Shown here piece after piece: positions 7,526-15,671 of a stretch of DNA of 64,000 bases. Source of the DNA: Crocinitomicaceae bacterium (GTDB taxonomy: Bacteria; Bacteroidota; Bacteroidia; Flavobacteriales_G; Salibacteraceae); contig PAME01000001.1 of assembly GCA_002707155.1 (NCBI GenBank), forward strand, positions 356,029 through 420,028, written 5' to 3'. Each line of letters opens with the position of its first letter. Position 1 is the stretch's first letter. The notes beneath the pieces are model-generated. The model was not told the origin of the DNA, did no database searches, and worked only from the letters and a program-made list of their open reading frames with translations. The position numbers were made by a program, and so were the translations under genes.

Positions 7526-7759
7526 ATGGAGAATAACGATAACCAAAAAGAGGAGGAGAAAAAGAATCTTTCGATAATAAACTACTCTGGTTTGGGCCTT
7601 CAAACAGTTCTTATAATTGGTCTAGGGGCTTATGGAGGCAGCCTTCTAGATGCAAAGTATCAACTTGATAAAAGCTGGTTTACTTTATTATTTGTTCTCG
7701 TTTCCGTTACAATTAGCACCGCATACACCATTCGAACATTGAATAAGTGGAACAAATAA
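7526..7759 (+). CDS. atpZ: AtpZ/AtpI-family ATP synthase accessory protein
   Basis: A 77-residue protein with a charged N-terminus ([13 protein letters not shown]) and two membrane helices: [20 protein letters not shown] at about 20-39 and [17 protein letters not shown] at about 50-66. This is the AtpZ/AtpI layout: small inner-membrane proteins encoded at the head of ATP synthase operons, linked to c-ring assembly or Mg2+/Ca2+ transport. Its position upstream of atpB supports the call. It has its own promoter, diverging from tatA. Confidence 0.75.
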   Translation: MENNDNQKEEEKKNLSIINYSGLGLQTVLIIGLGAYGGSLLDAKYQLDKSWFTLLFVLVSVTISTAYTIRTLNKWNK

Positions 7760-7880
7760 AGTGAAACACTTCCAAGTACGTCATTCCGTAAACATAGATG
7801 AGCAGGACGAGGGACGAGGCCAATGCGAATCTGTTGTACGGAATCTCCCTTTGTATAAATCAAATTACCCTATTGGTTAA

Positions 7881-8258
7881 GTGTCAGAACTACTAAAATA
7901 CTCGCTTCAAATTATAGCAACTTGCCTTATAACTTTTGGCATTCATATTCTTGTGTTGTTCTTATTGAATAAACCCCTTTTTGTTAATCAAATATTCACA
8001 GCTTATACAGGCAACCTTTTACTGGCCATAATTATTGTTGTCGGAATCATAAAGGCTCCCCTTATGTACAATGATAGTCTTGGTTTTTTATTCTTATTTG
8101 GCAGCCTTTTAAAGTTTGGTTTTTTTTTCCTTGTGTTTTACTCTAATTTTAAGTCAGATGGAGCCATTCAACGTACCGAATTCTTTACCTTTTTTACCCC
8201 CTATGCAGCCTCTCTAATTGTTCAGACTAAGTGTCTGACTGATAGGCTTTCGAAATAA
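7881..8258 (+). CDS. ATP-synthase-linked membrane protein (DUF6168-like)
   Basis: A 125-residue protein starting at GTG 7881, with about four predicted membrane helices (YSLQIIATCLITFGIHILVL, LLLAIIIVVGIIKAPLMY, FLFLFGSLLKFGFFFLVFY and a C-terminal one). It sits between atpZ and atpB in the position where Bacteroidota encode a small AtpI-like membrane protein. I recall that family as DUF6168, from memory only. A role in assembling or regulating F0 is likely from context but not shown by any motif. A classic promoter follows, so atpB onward can be expressed separately. Confidence 0.6.
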   Translation: MSELLKYSLQIIATCLITFGIHILVLFLLNKPLFVNQIFTAYTGNLLLAIIIVVGIIKAPLMYNDSLGFLFLFGSLLKFGFFFLVFYSNFKSDGAIQRTEFFTFFTPYAASLIVQTKCLTDRLSK

Positions 8259-8306
8259 TTTTCATATAAAAAATTAATTGATTTTAGAATGCTTTGAATA
8301 AGTCCA

Positions 8307-8335
8307 TTGTTGACTAAAAAAAACATTTACTTTTG
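8307..8335 (+). promoter_or_regulatory. promoter for atpB-atpG
   Basis: TTG (8307-8309), 18 bases, then TACTTTTG (8328-8335) fits the Bacteroidota -33/-7 promoter. Transcription would begin near 8342, which rules out translation of the longer open frame from 8307 and supports the atpB start at 8370. Confidence 0.7.
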
Positions 8336-8369
8336 CACAAAATTTAGAAACGTCATCAGACAGGTAATT

Positions 8370-9470
8370 ATGCAGTTCACAAGAACCCTATTTTTTCTAG
8401 CTGTTTTAGTTTTGAGCCAACCGGTATTTCTAAACGCTTCAAGTCACGCAGAGCTTGCGTCCGACTCAACCGAATCTGCACAAGTAGTATCTCATGAAGG
8501 AATGAGTATGAAAGAGGAAATCAAGGCGCATATCTCGCATCACTTGCAAGATGTTCACGATTTTCATTTGTACACAGATACAGAAACAAATACTCATGTA
8601 GGCTTTCCTCTTCCAATTATTCTGATTGATGATGGAATTCAAATCTTTTCTTCGTCTAAGTTTCATCATGGCGAATCAGTTGCAGAGAATAACGGCAATT
8701 ACTATAAACTGTACCACGGTAAAATTTACAAAACAGATGCAGCAGGAACTTTAGAGGTGCACGATGGCCACGTTCATGGAGAAAAGCCGCTTGATTTTTC
8801 AATTACTAAAAACGTTTTTAGTATAATGGCGTTTGCCCTGATGCTTATTCTTTTATTTACTGGTGCTGCTAGATCATATAAAAAGAGTTTAGTGCCTAGT
8901 GGATCAGCAAAGTTTCTAGAGCCACTAATCATTTTTGTTAGAGACGAAATTGCAATTCCAAACATTGGAGAGAAGCACTATAAACGTTTTATGAGTTATT
9001 TGTTGACCGTGTTTTTTTTTATATGGCTGGTTAATTTATTTGGACTGACTCCTTTAGGCATTAACGTAACGAATAGCATCTCGGTAACTTTTGCTTTGGC
9101 GATAATGACATTTGTAATCACACAAGTCAATGGAAAATCAGAATATTGGAAACATATTTTTTGGATGCCTGGGGTTCCTGTTCCAATGAAGATATTGTTG
9201 GCGCCAATTGAATTGTTAGGCGTGTTTATTAAGCCCTTTGCTTTACTTATTCGTTTGTATGCAAATATTACTGCAGGCCATATAGTTTTGATGAGCCTAA
9301 TAGGGTTAATGTTCATTTTCCACAGTTGGATTGGAAGTACACTTTCTTTTGGTTTATCTGTGTTTATATCACTTATAGAATTACTTGTTGCTGCTTTGCA
9401 GGCATATATATTTACAATGTTAACTGCTCTCTACTTCGGTAGTGCAGTCGCAGAACATGAACATCATTAA
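8370..9470 (+). CDS. atpB: ATP synthase F0 subunit a
   Basis: About 366 residues from the ATG at 8370. It has the long Bacteroidota-type N-terminal extension: a signal-like hydrophobic start (MQFTRTLFFLAVLVLSQPVF), then roughly 120 His/Asp/Glu-rich residues, before the usual membrane domain. The C-terminal half carries the conserved region LLGVFIKPFALLIRLYAN, whose Arg in RLYAN is the proton-channel arginine, and the final helices QAYIFTMLTALYFG. Subunit a forms the proton half-channels against the c-ring. It is followed by atpE, atpF, atpH, atpA and atpG in the same direction. Confidence 0.95.
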   Translation: MQFTRTLFFLAVLVLSQPVFLNASSHAELASDSTESAQVVSHEGMSMKEEIKAHISHHLQDVHDFHLYTDTETNTHVGFPLPIILIDDGIQIFSSSKFHHGESVAENNGNYYKLYHGKIYKTDAAGTLEVHDGHVHGEKPLDFSITKNVFSIMAFALMLILLFTGAARSYKKSLVPSGSAKFLEPLIIFVRDEIAIPNIGEKHYKRFMSYLLTVFFFIWLVNLFGLTPLGINVTNSISVTFALAIMTFVITQVNGKSEYWKHIFWMPGVPVPMKILLAPIELLGVFIKPFALLIRLYANITAGHIVLMSLIGLMFIFHSWIGSTLSFGLSVFISLIELLVAALQAYIFTMLTALYFGSAVAEHEHH

Positions 9471-9503
9471 TAAAGACTATTGTTAATTTAAATTTAAATT
9501 GTT

Positions 9504-9695
9504 ATGGAAATTCCAGCTATTGTAGGTGCAGGATTGGTTGTTATCGGAGTAGGAATGGGTATTGGTAGAATTGGTGGATCGGCTATGGAAGCTATTGGTC
9601 GTCAGCCAGAAGCTACAAACAAGATCCAAACTGCTATGCTAATTGCTGCGGCACTTATCGAAGGAATCGGATTTGCTGCATTATTCGCAGTGTAA
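9504..9695 (+). CDS. atpE: ATP synthase F0 subunit c
   Basis: A 63-residue two-helix hairpin. Helix 1 is Gly-rich (VIGVGMGIGRIGGSAMEAIG), the loop is RQPEA, and helix 2 carries the ion-binding Glu53 in LIEGIGFAAL. The Na+-type signature (Gln in helix 1 with Ser/Thr after the Glu) is absent, which suggests proton coupling. A strong hairpin with a T run follows the gene, so more atpE than atpF transcript is expected, matching the many c subunits needed per ring. Confidence 0.95.
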   Translation: MEIPAIVGAGLVVIGVGMGIGRIGGSAMEAIGRQPEATNKIQTAMLIAAALIEGIGFAALFAV

Positions 9696-9705
9696 TTTAT
9701 TACTC

Positions 9706-9740
9706 AACACTTCCAGCGGTTGGCTGGAGGTGTTGTTTTT
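9706..9740 (+). terminator. terminator/attenuator between atpE and atpF
   Basis: AACACTTCCAGC (9706-9717) pairs with GCTGGAGGTGTT (9723-9734), a 12-bp stem with one G-T pair and a GGTTG loop, followed by GTTTTT. This has the form of an intrinsic terminator inside the operon; partial read-through must occur if atpF-atpG have no promoter of their own. Confidence 0.75.
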
Positions 9741-9766
9741 AAGTTCATTTTAAACAACAAATTGTT

Positions 9767-10267
9767 TTGGAAAAATTAATCGAACAGTTTTCAGTTGGCC
9801 TTTTCTTTTGGCAAACGATTTTATTCTTGGTGCTTGTTTTCATACTTAAAAAGTATGCTTGGAAGCCAATCTTGGATTCAGTTTCTGAAAGAGAAGACAC
9901 CATACGGGAATCTTTGGATTCTGCTGAAAACGCAAAAAAAGAATTAGCTGAATTACAGTCAAAAAACGAAAGCTTAATTGCTGAAGCAAAAATCGAGAGA
10001 GATGCATTGCTAAAAGAAGCGAGAGAGTTGAAGGATAAGATTGTTGGTGAAGCTAAAGGAGAGGCAAAAGAAGAAGCTGACAAAATAGTTCAAGCTGCAC
10101 ATGCTGCAATTGAAGCTCAAAAAGCAGGTGCAATTGCTGAAATGAAATCAGAAATGGCTAGTCTTTCAATTTCTATCGCTGAGAAAATTATTCGCAAAGA
10201 ATTAGCTAATGATGACAAGCAGCGCGCACTGGCTAACGAATTAGTTGCAGATTTAAAACTGAACTAG
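9767..10267 (+). CDS. atpF: ATP synthase F0 subunit b
   Basis: A 166-residue peripheral-stalk subunit. The start is a TTG at 9767 giving MEKLIEQFSVGLFFWQTILF, which matches the usual start of Bacteroidota subunit b; no ATG fits. One N-terminal membrane helix (about 10-28) is followed by a long charged coiled coil rich in Lys, Glu and Ala (about 40-150). It links subunit a to the F1 head through subunit delta. It is two bases from atpH and follows the hairpin after atpE. Confidence 0.93.
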   Translation: MEKLIEQFSVGLFFWQTILFLVLVFILKKYAWKPILDSVSEREDTIRESLDSAENAKKELAELQSKNESLIAEAKIERDALLKEARELKDKIVGEAKGEAKEEADKIVQAAHAAIEAQKAGAIAEMKSEMASLSISIAEKIIRKELANDDKQRALANELVADLKLN

Positions 10268-10268
10268 G

Positions 10269-10823
10269 ATGGTTGCAAATAAAGTCGCTAGAAGATATGC
10301 AAAGTCATTAATGTTATTAGCTCAAGAGCTTAACGAGCTTGAGAAGGCATTGATGGACATGCAGTTAATTCAGAAAGTGATTGGCGAAAACCATGACTTA
10401 AGAGCAATGTTCAAGAGTCCGGTGATCAAGACCTATAAGAAGCTCAATATCGTGGACCGAGTATTTGGAAACGATTTAGGTGACTTAGTTAAAGGTTTTG
10501 TAAAAATCATTACACAAAATAAGCGCTCTAATTTACTAGAAGAAATTGCAGTTGGCTTAACAGATTTGTATAACGAATACAATCAAGTTGTGGTGGCACA
10601 CGTTAAAACCGCTACTGCGATGGACGATGCGCTAAGAGCAAAAATTACTTCTATTGTAGCAACTATGGACCACAAGTCGATAGAGTTAGTTGAAGAAGTT
10701 GATCCGGACTTAATTGGCGGTGCAGTGTTAAGGGTTGGTGATGCTCAAATAGACGCATCGGTAGCCAGACAGCTGCAAGAATTGAAGATAGAATTACAGG
10801 AATCGAATTATAAAAACAAGTAG
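10269..10823 (+). CDS. atpH: ATP synthase F1 subunit delta
   Basis: A 184-residue subunit with the normal layout: an N-terminal helical domain beginning VANKVARRYAKSLMLLAQE and a C-terminal region VDPDLIGGAVLRVGDAQIDASVARQLQELK, where the GG.V.R.GD..ID.S segment is the family signature. It joins the top of F1 to subunit b. It sits tightly between atpF and atpA. Confidence 0.94.
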   Translation: MVANKVARRYAKSLMLLAQELNELEKALMDMQLIQKVIGENHDLRAMFKSPVIKTYKKLNIVDRVFGNDLGDLVKGFVKIITQNKRSNLLEEIAVGLTDLYNEYNQVVVAHVKTATAMDDALRAKITSIVATMDHKSIELVEEVDPDLIGGAVLRVGDAQIDASVARQLQELKIELQESNYKNK

Positions 10824-10850
10824 GGCTAGTCCCAAATTAATAAATACATC

Positions 10851-12434
10851 ATGGCGGATTTAAAACCTGCAGAAGTTTCAGCAATACTTAGAGAAGAGTT
10901 AGCTGGATTTAGAACAGAGGCTGAATTAGAAGAAGTTGGTACCGTGCTCCAAGTAGGAGATGGAATTGCTCGTATTTATGGTTTGTCTAATGTGCAAGCT
11001 GGTGAGCTTATCGAATTCCAAACAGGTCTTAAAGGGATAGTATTAAACCTAGAAGAAGATAACGTAGGGGCTGTACTTTTAGGTCAATCTAAAGGAATTA
11101 GAGAAGGTGCTACTGTAAAAAGAACTGGATTAATTGCTTCTATCAATGTTGGTGAAGGAATTGTTGGTCGTGTTATTGACGCATTGGGTAATCCAATCGA
11201 CGGAAAAGGTCCTATTCAAGGTGAAACGTTTGAAATGCCAATTGAAAGAAAAGCGCCAGGAGTTATTTATCGTCAGCCAGTAACCGAGCCTTTACAAACT
11301 GGAATAAAAGCTATTGACGCAATGATACCGGTTGGAAGAGGTCAGCGAGAGCTTATCATTGGTGACCGTCAAACTGGAAAAACAACAGTTGCGATTGATA
11401 CTATTATTAATCAAAAAGAATTTTACGATGCTGGCAAACCAGTATATTGTATTTATGTGGCTTCAGGCCAAAAAGCCTCTACAGTTGCACAGATCGTTAA
11501 AAAGTTAGATGATGCTGGTGCAATGGCATATACTACTGTGGTTGCTGCCAATGCTTCTGACCCTGCTCCAATGCAGTTTTATTCTCCATTTACCGGGGCT
11601 GCTGTAGGTGAGTATTTTAGAGACACAGGTCGTCCAGCACTGATTGTTTTTGATGATTTATCTAAGCAAGCGGTTGCATATCGTGAGGTGTCTCTTCTTT
11701 TAAGAAGACCTCCAGGACGTGAGGCGTACCCAGGTGATGTATTTTACCTTCACTCAAGACTATTAGAGCGTGCCGCAAAAGTGATAAACGATGACAAGAT
11801 TGCTGCTCAAATGAACGATTTGCCTGATTCACTTAAAGACAAAGTAAAAGGTGGCGGTTCGTTGACCGCATTACCTATTATTGAGACTCAAGCTGGTGAC
11901 GTTTCAGCATATATTCCTACTAACGTAATTTCGATTACAGATGGACAAATTTTCTTAGAGTCAGATTTATTTCTTTCAGGTGTTCGACCTGCGATTAACG
12001 TAGGTATTTCAGTATCGCGTGTTGGAGGGTCTGCTCAGATTAAGTCAATGAAAAAAGTTGCTGGTACGCTTAAGTTAGACCAAGCTCAGTATCGTGAACT
12101 AGAGGCTTTCTCTAAATTTGGATCTGATCTTGATGCTGCTACAACTCGTGTGCTTGAGAAAGGAAAGCGTAACGTTGAAATCTTGAAGCAAAAAGAAGGC
12201 TCTCCAATGACCGTTGAGAAGCAAACAGCGATTATTTACTTGGGAACTAAAGGCTTGTTGGGTAAAGTGCCTGTTGATAGAATCAAAGAATTCGAAGAAG
12301 AATTCTTGAACTTTATGGAAGAAAAACACCACAGTGTTTTAGAGGAGTTGAAGTCTGGTAAAATCCACGAAGGAATTACCGATGTTCTTGAAGACGTAAG
12401 TCACGATTTATCTTTGAAATACAAAACGAAATAG
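10851..12434 (+). CDS. atpA: ATP synthase F1 subunit alpha
   Basis: A 527-residue subunit. An N-terminal beta-barrel domain is followed by the nucleotide-binding domain with P-loop GDRQTGKT at 171-178 and the segment [20 protein letters not shown]. The C-terminal helical bundle is complete. Alpha binds nucleotide non-catalytically and alternates with beta in the F1 hexamer. The beta and epsilon genes (atpD, atpC) are not here; a separate atpDC locus is usual in Bacteroidota. Confidence 0.97.
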   Translation: MADLKPAEVSAILREELAGFRTEAELEEVGTVLQVGDGIARIYGLSNVQAGELIEFQTGLKGIVLNLEEDNVGAVLLGQSKGIREGATVKRTGLIASINVGEGIVGRVIDALGNPIDGKGPIQGETFEMPIERKAPGVIYRQPVTEPLQTGIKAIDAMIPVGRGQRELIIGDRQTGKTTVAIDTIINQKEFYDAGKPVYCIYVASGQKASTVAQIVKKLDDAGAMAYTTVVAANASDPAPMQFYSPFTGAAVGEYFRDTGRPALIVFDDLSKQAVAYREVSLLLRRPPGREAYPGDVFYLHSRLLERAAKVINDDKIAAQMNDLPDSLKDKVKGGGSLTALPIIETQAGDVSAYIPTNVISITDGQIFLESDLFLSGVRPAINVGISVSRVGGSAQIKSMKKVAGTLKLDQAQYRELEAFSKFGSDLDAATTRVLEKGKRNVEILKQKEGSPMTVEKQTAIIYLGTKGLLGKVPVDRIKEFEEEFLNFMEEKHHSVLEELKSGKIHEGITDVLEDVSHDLSLKYKTK

Positions 12435-12455
12435 TAACCTTATAGTTTAGGCGAT

Positions 12456-13343
12456 ATGGCAAATTTGAAAGAAATACGTACGAGGATTACATCGGTAAAT
12501 TCTACCATGCAAATTACCTCTGCCATGAAAATGGTTTCTGCTGCAAAATTGAAAAGAGCGCAGGACAGTATTACTCAAATGAGACCTTATGCCCAAAAGC
12601 TGCAACAAATGTTGGGTAACCTTACCGAAACTATGTTGGAAATGGAAAACCCATATGCAACAGAGCGTCCTGTAAATAAGGTTTTGGTTATTGCTATAAC
12701 TTCTAACAGAGGGTTATGCGGTGGATTCAATGCAAACATCATTAAACAAGTTGCTCGTTTATCTGCAACTGAATTAGCGGGAAAAGAAGTAACGCTTTAT
12801 CCAATAGGAAAAAAAGCTGCAGATGCGTTTAAGCGAGATGCAAGATTGTATTCAGGAGAAGCACTAATGAACCATACTGAAGCGTGTACCATTTTTGATG
12901 ATATGAATTATCAAAAGGCCGCTGATATTTTTCAGCCGGTAATGGATGCTTATGCTGCAGGTAGCTTTGATGAGGTGTTGGTGATATACAATCAATTTAA
13001 AAACGCGGCTACTCAATTGGTAACGACAGAAAGCTTACTTCCTGTTAAAGCAGATGAAAACGCAGTTGCGAGTTTGGAAAACAACGATTATATTTTCCAA
13101 CCTGGGAAAGAAGAGTTGTTGGAAGTTCTTATTCCAACGGCTTTAAAAACGGCATTTTACAAAGGACTTAAAGATTCTTTGGCCTCTGAACACGGAGCTC
13201 GAATGACTGCTATGCACAAAGCAACAGATAACGCTTCTGACTTACTAGGAGACCTTAAGTTGACTTACAACAAAGCGCGTCAAGCAGCTATTACTACAGA
13301 GATTCTGGAGATTGTTGGAGGTGCAGAAGCACTTAACGGATAA
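12456..13343 (+). CDS. atpG: ATP synthase F1 subunit gamma
   Basis: A 295-residue central rotor shaft. The N-terminus (MANLKEIRTRITSVNSTMQI, then TSAMKMVSAAKLKRAQ) and the C-terminal coiled coil (TDNASDLLGDLKLTYNKARQAAITTEILEIVGGAEAL) are the two highly conserved ends that form the shaft. Spacing to atpA is 21 bases. A clear terminator follows, so this ends the operon. Confidence 0.96.
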   Translation: MANLKEIRTRITSVNSTMQITSAMKMVSAAKLKRAQDSITQMRPYAQKLQQMLGNLTETMLEMENPYATERPVNKVLVIAITSNRGLCGGFNANIIKQVARLSATELAGKEVTLYPIGKKAADAFKRDARLYSGEALMNHTEACTIFDDMNYQKAADIFQPVMDAYAAGSFDEVLVIYNQFKNAATQLVTTESLLPVKADENAVASLENNDYIFQPGKEELLEVLIPTALKTAFYKGLKDSLASEHGARMTAMHKATDNASDLLGDLKLTYNKARQAAITTEILEIVGGAEALNG

Positions 13344-13363
13344 GGGGAAAATCATATTGACAT

Positions 13364-13394
13364 AAAAAGCCAATTCGAAAGAGTTGGCTTTTTT
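13364..13394 (+). terminator. terminator of the ATP synthase operon
   Basis: AAAAGCCAA (13365-13373) pairs with TTGGCTTTT around a 10-base loop and continues into a T run. Confidence 0.85.
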
Positions 13395-13418
13395 GATTTA
13401 GTTCGTACTCTTGTTGAA

Positions 13419-14495
13419 ATGAAAAAAGTCGATATTGTAATCATAGGTCAGGGTATAGCAGGAACTTTGCTTGCTTTTGAGCTCTTGAAAAAAGGGATTG
13501 ACTTTCTGGTAGTGGATAATAATCACAAACATGCTTCGAGCACAGTTGCGGCGGGCCTGTACAACCCCGTGGTATTTCGAAAACCCACCTTAGGGTTTAA
13601 CGTTCAAAATGTTCTGCCCTTTGCGCTAAGTAAATACCAAGAGTTAGAAGCAGTTTTAGACGCTCATTTTCTTTTTAAACGCCCCTACTGGAAATTCTTT
13701 GAGAACTATAAAACTATAAATAACTGGGAGGCTAAAGCTGCCGAAACGAAATTCAATGAATACATAAATTTACCTTTACTAAAAAGTCCAATTTCCGGCG
13801 TACTGAATGAACTTCCCTATGCCGAAACGAAGTTTACGGGCAATGTTAACCTACCCCATTTCTTAGAGCGAAGTCGAGCATACCTGGAAAGCGAAAAACG
13901 AATAATTAATGATGAATTAGTTGAAATAATTACTGATGTGGAAACAGAAGTAAAGCTTTCAAAGGAAGAATCAATTAAATGTGCACGCGTCATTTTGGCT
14001 AGAGGTCATCAAGAACAGGATAAAAAGGAGTTTGCTTATACCACAATAGGGGCAACAAAAGGGGATATTCTTACTATTAAATGTCCGGATTTAAAATGCG
14101 ATTATACTTTAAGCAGGGGTTTTTTCATTTTGCCAATTGGGAATGATTTGTATAAACTTGGGGCAACTTACGATTGGGAAGATAAAAGCTATAAACCCTC
14201 AGAAAGCGCTAAAAACGAGCTCATTAAACGTTTTGAGAATCTAGTGAGCTTTCCGTATGAAGTGGTGTTGCATGAAACAGGCTTACGACCAGGAGCAAAA
14301 GATAGAAGGCCTTTAATTGGTGAACATCCAGTGCAAAAAAACCTATTTATTTTTAATGGACTTGGAAGTAAAGGAGTGTTACTTGCGCCTTTTTACGCCA
14401 ATCAATTAGTGAATCATATTTTTGAAGCTGCGCCAATTGATGATGAGGTAAATGTTGAACGAATGAAAAATTACTATGGCAATATTGAAAATTGA
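13419..14495 (+). CDS. FAD-dependent oxidoreductase (DAO-like)
   Basis: A 358-residue protein with an N-terminal FAD-binding Rossmann motif, DIVIIGQGIAGTLLAFEL, and a conserved C-terminal segment, TGLRPGAKDRRPLIGEHP, typical of D-amino-acid-oxidase-like enzymes. The middle contains the NPVVFRKPTLGF segment found in Bacteroidota members. The substrate cannot be read from the sequence; glycine oxidase-like or sarcosine oxidase-like activity are possibilities. Its 3' end overlaps the methylmalonyl-CoA epimerase gene by 20 bases, so the two are probably translated together. An imperfect -7 element (TACTCTTG, 13406-13413) lies 5 bases before the ATG. Confidence 0.75.
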   Translation: MKKVDIVIIGQGIAGTLLAFELLKKGIDFLVVDNNHKHASSTVAAGLYNPVVFRKPTLGFNVQNVLPFALSKYQELEAVLDAHFLFKRPYWKFFENYKTINNWEAKAAETKFNEYINLPLLKSPISGVLNELPYAETKFTGNVNLPHFLERSRAYLESEKRIINDELVEIITDVETEVKLSKEESIKCARVILARGHQEQDKKEFAYTTIGATKGDILTIKCPDLKCDYTLSRGFFILPIGNDLYKLGATYDWEDKSYKPSESAKNELIKRFENLVSFPYEVVLHETGLRPGAKDRRPLIGEHPVQKNLFIFNGLGSKGVLLAPFYANQLVNHIFEAAPIDDEVNVERMKNYYGNIEN

Positions 14496-14898
14496 GCACC
14501 TCGGAATAGCAGTTAACGATGCATCTGCTGCTAAAAAAGTTTTTGAACAACTACTAGGAAAACCCTCCTTTAAAGAGGAGTTGGTTGAAAGTGAATCGGT
14601 GAATACTATTTTTTATGAACTTGGTGAATCAAAACTTGAGTTACTTGAAGCTACCGATGAGAGCAGTGCAATTGCCAAGTATTTAGGAAAGAATCGGCCT
14701 GGAATTCATCATATGGCAGTTTTAGTAGATGATATATATGCAGAAGTCAAACGATTGCAAGAGCTAGGCTTTCATTTTATCAACCCGGAACCTAAGCAAG
14801 GCGCTGACAATAAACTGATTGTTTTTATTCATCCAAAATCAGCAGGAGGCATTCTTTTAGAGTTATGTCAAGAGATAAACGGCAAATTATTAGGTTAA
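14476..14898 (+). CDS. mce: methylmalonyl-CoA epimerase
   Basis: A 140-residue vicinal-oxygen-chelate protein. It begins ILKIEHLGIAVNDASAAKKV and contains RPGIHHMAVLVDDIYAEVK and GILLELCQE; metal ligands are the His of IEHLGIAV, the His of IHHMAV and the Glu of LLELCQ. It interconverts the R and S forms of methylmalonyl-CoA in the propionyl-CoA/succinyl-CoA route. The mutase is not in the window. It overlaps the upstream oxidoreductase gene by 20 bases. Confidence 0.9.
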   Translation: MAILKIEHLGIAVNDASAAKKVFEQLLGKPSFKEELVESESVNTIFYELGESKLELLEATDESSAIAKYLGKNRPGIHHMAVLVDDIYAEVKRLQELGFHFINPEPKQGADNKLIVFIHPKSAGGILLELCQEINGKLLG

Positions 14899-14912
14899 AA
14901 TGCAAACTTTTT

Positions 14913-14920
14913 TAGCTTTG
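14913..14920 (+). promoter_or_regulatory. -7 element for the thioredoxin-like gene
   Basis: TAGCTTTG (TAnnTTTG). It puts the transcription start near 14927, which favours the ATG at 14952 over an in-frame TTG at 14928. Confidence 0.55.
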
Positions 14921-14951
14921 CCAATCGTTGAAAAATCCTAAACGATTAATA

Positions 14952-15587
14952 ATGAAATATTTAATTTTAGGAATAAAGGTTTTAACCATTGCGACACTAG
15001 CGTTTATAAATCCGAAAAACGATTTTAAGACAATTAGTGCTGGAACCAAAGCACCATTAACAACATTAGAAATGGCAGCAACCACTGGTTCAACCGTTTC
15101 TTTGGAGCAACTGAATAAAGAAAATGGCTTATTGGTAATATTTTCATGTAATACTTGCCCATTTGTGGTTGGAACAGGAGATAAAGAAGGTTGGGAAGGG
15201 CGCTACAATGAAATTAACGAATTGTGTACTTCATTTAAAATTGGTTCTGTTTTAGTAAACTCGAATGAAGCGAAAAGGCCTACAGGCGGTGATAACATGG
15301 AGGATATGATTGCTCGTGCTGAAAAAATGAACTACAAAATGATTTATGCATTGGATTATGACTCTAAGCTCGCCAACGCTTTTGGAGCTAAAACTACTCC
15401 TCATGTTTTCCTGTTTGACGAAGACTTGAAACTGATATACAGTGGAAAAATTGATGATAACGTGAACAGCAAAGAAGCGGTAAAGGAATCTTATCTTAGA
15501 AGTGCTATTACAAATCACATTAACGGGAAAGATATAGACCCTGATAATACTCCAGCATTGGGTTGTAGTATAAAGAGAGAGGGGTAA
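14952..15587 (+). CDS. thioredoxin-like (redoxin) envelope protein
   Basis: About 211 residues from the ATG at 14952 (MKYLILGIKVLTIATLAFIN), an N-terminal signal or anchor segment; an in-frame TTG at 14928 would add eight residues. The core is a thioredoxin fold with a CxxC active site, FSCNTCPFVVG, and a cis-Pro-containing TTPHVFLFDEDLKLIYSG. It resembles AhpC/TSA- and thioredoxin-family periplasmic proteins of unknown substrate. It is transcribed alone, with a promoter in front and a terminator behind. Confidence 0.75.
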   Translation: MKYLILGIKVLTIATLAFINPKNDFKTISAGTKAPLTTLEMAATTGSTVSLEQLNKENGLLVIFSCNTCPFVVGTGDKEGWEGRYNEINELCTSFKIGSVLVNSNEAKRPTGGDNMEDMIARAEKMNYKMIYALDYDSKLANAFGAKTTPHVFLFDEDLKLIYSGKIDDNVNSKEAVKESYLRSAITNHINGKDIDPDNTPALGCSIKREG

Positions 15588-15610
15588 TTGTCAATAAATA
15601 CTGAAAACGA

Positions 15611-15647
15611 AAGGGGGATATGATTTATTCATAGCCCCCTTTTTTAT
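15611..15647 (+). terminator. terminator after the thioredoxin-like gene
   Basis: AGGGGG and CCCCCT close a hairpin with further ATGA/TTCAT pairing, followed by TTTTTTATT. Confidence 0.8.
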
Positions 15648-15671
15648 TCCTTTGAATTAAATTAATAGTTG

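Noticed and set aside
7454..7603. A 50-residue N-terminal extension of TatA
   Set aside because: A -7 element at 7487-7494 lies inside it, and TatA proteins start at the MAIGPWQ-like helix.
8307..8369. A longer atpB start
   Set aside because: The extra codons overlap the -33 and -7 promoter elements; the signal-like N-terminus begins at 8370.
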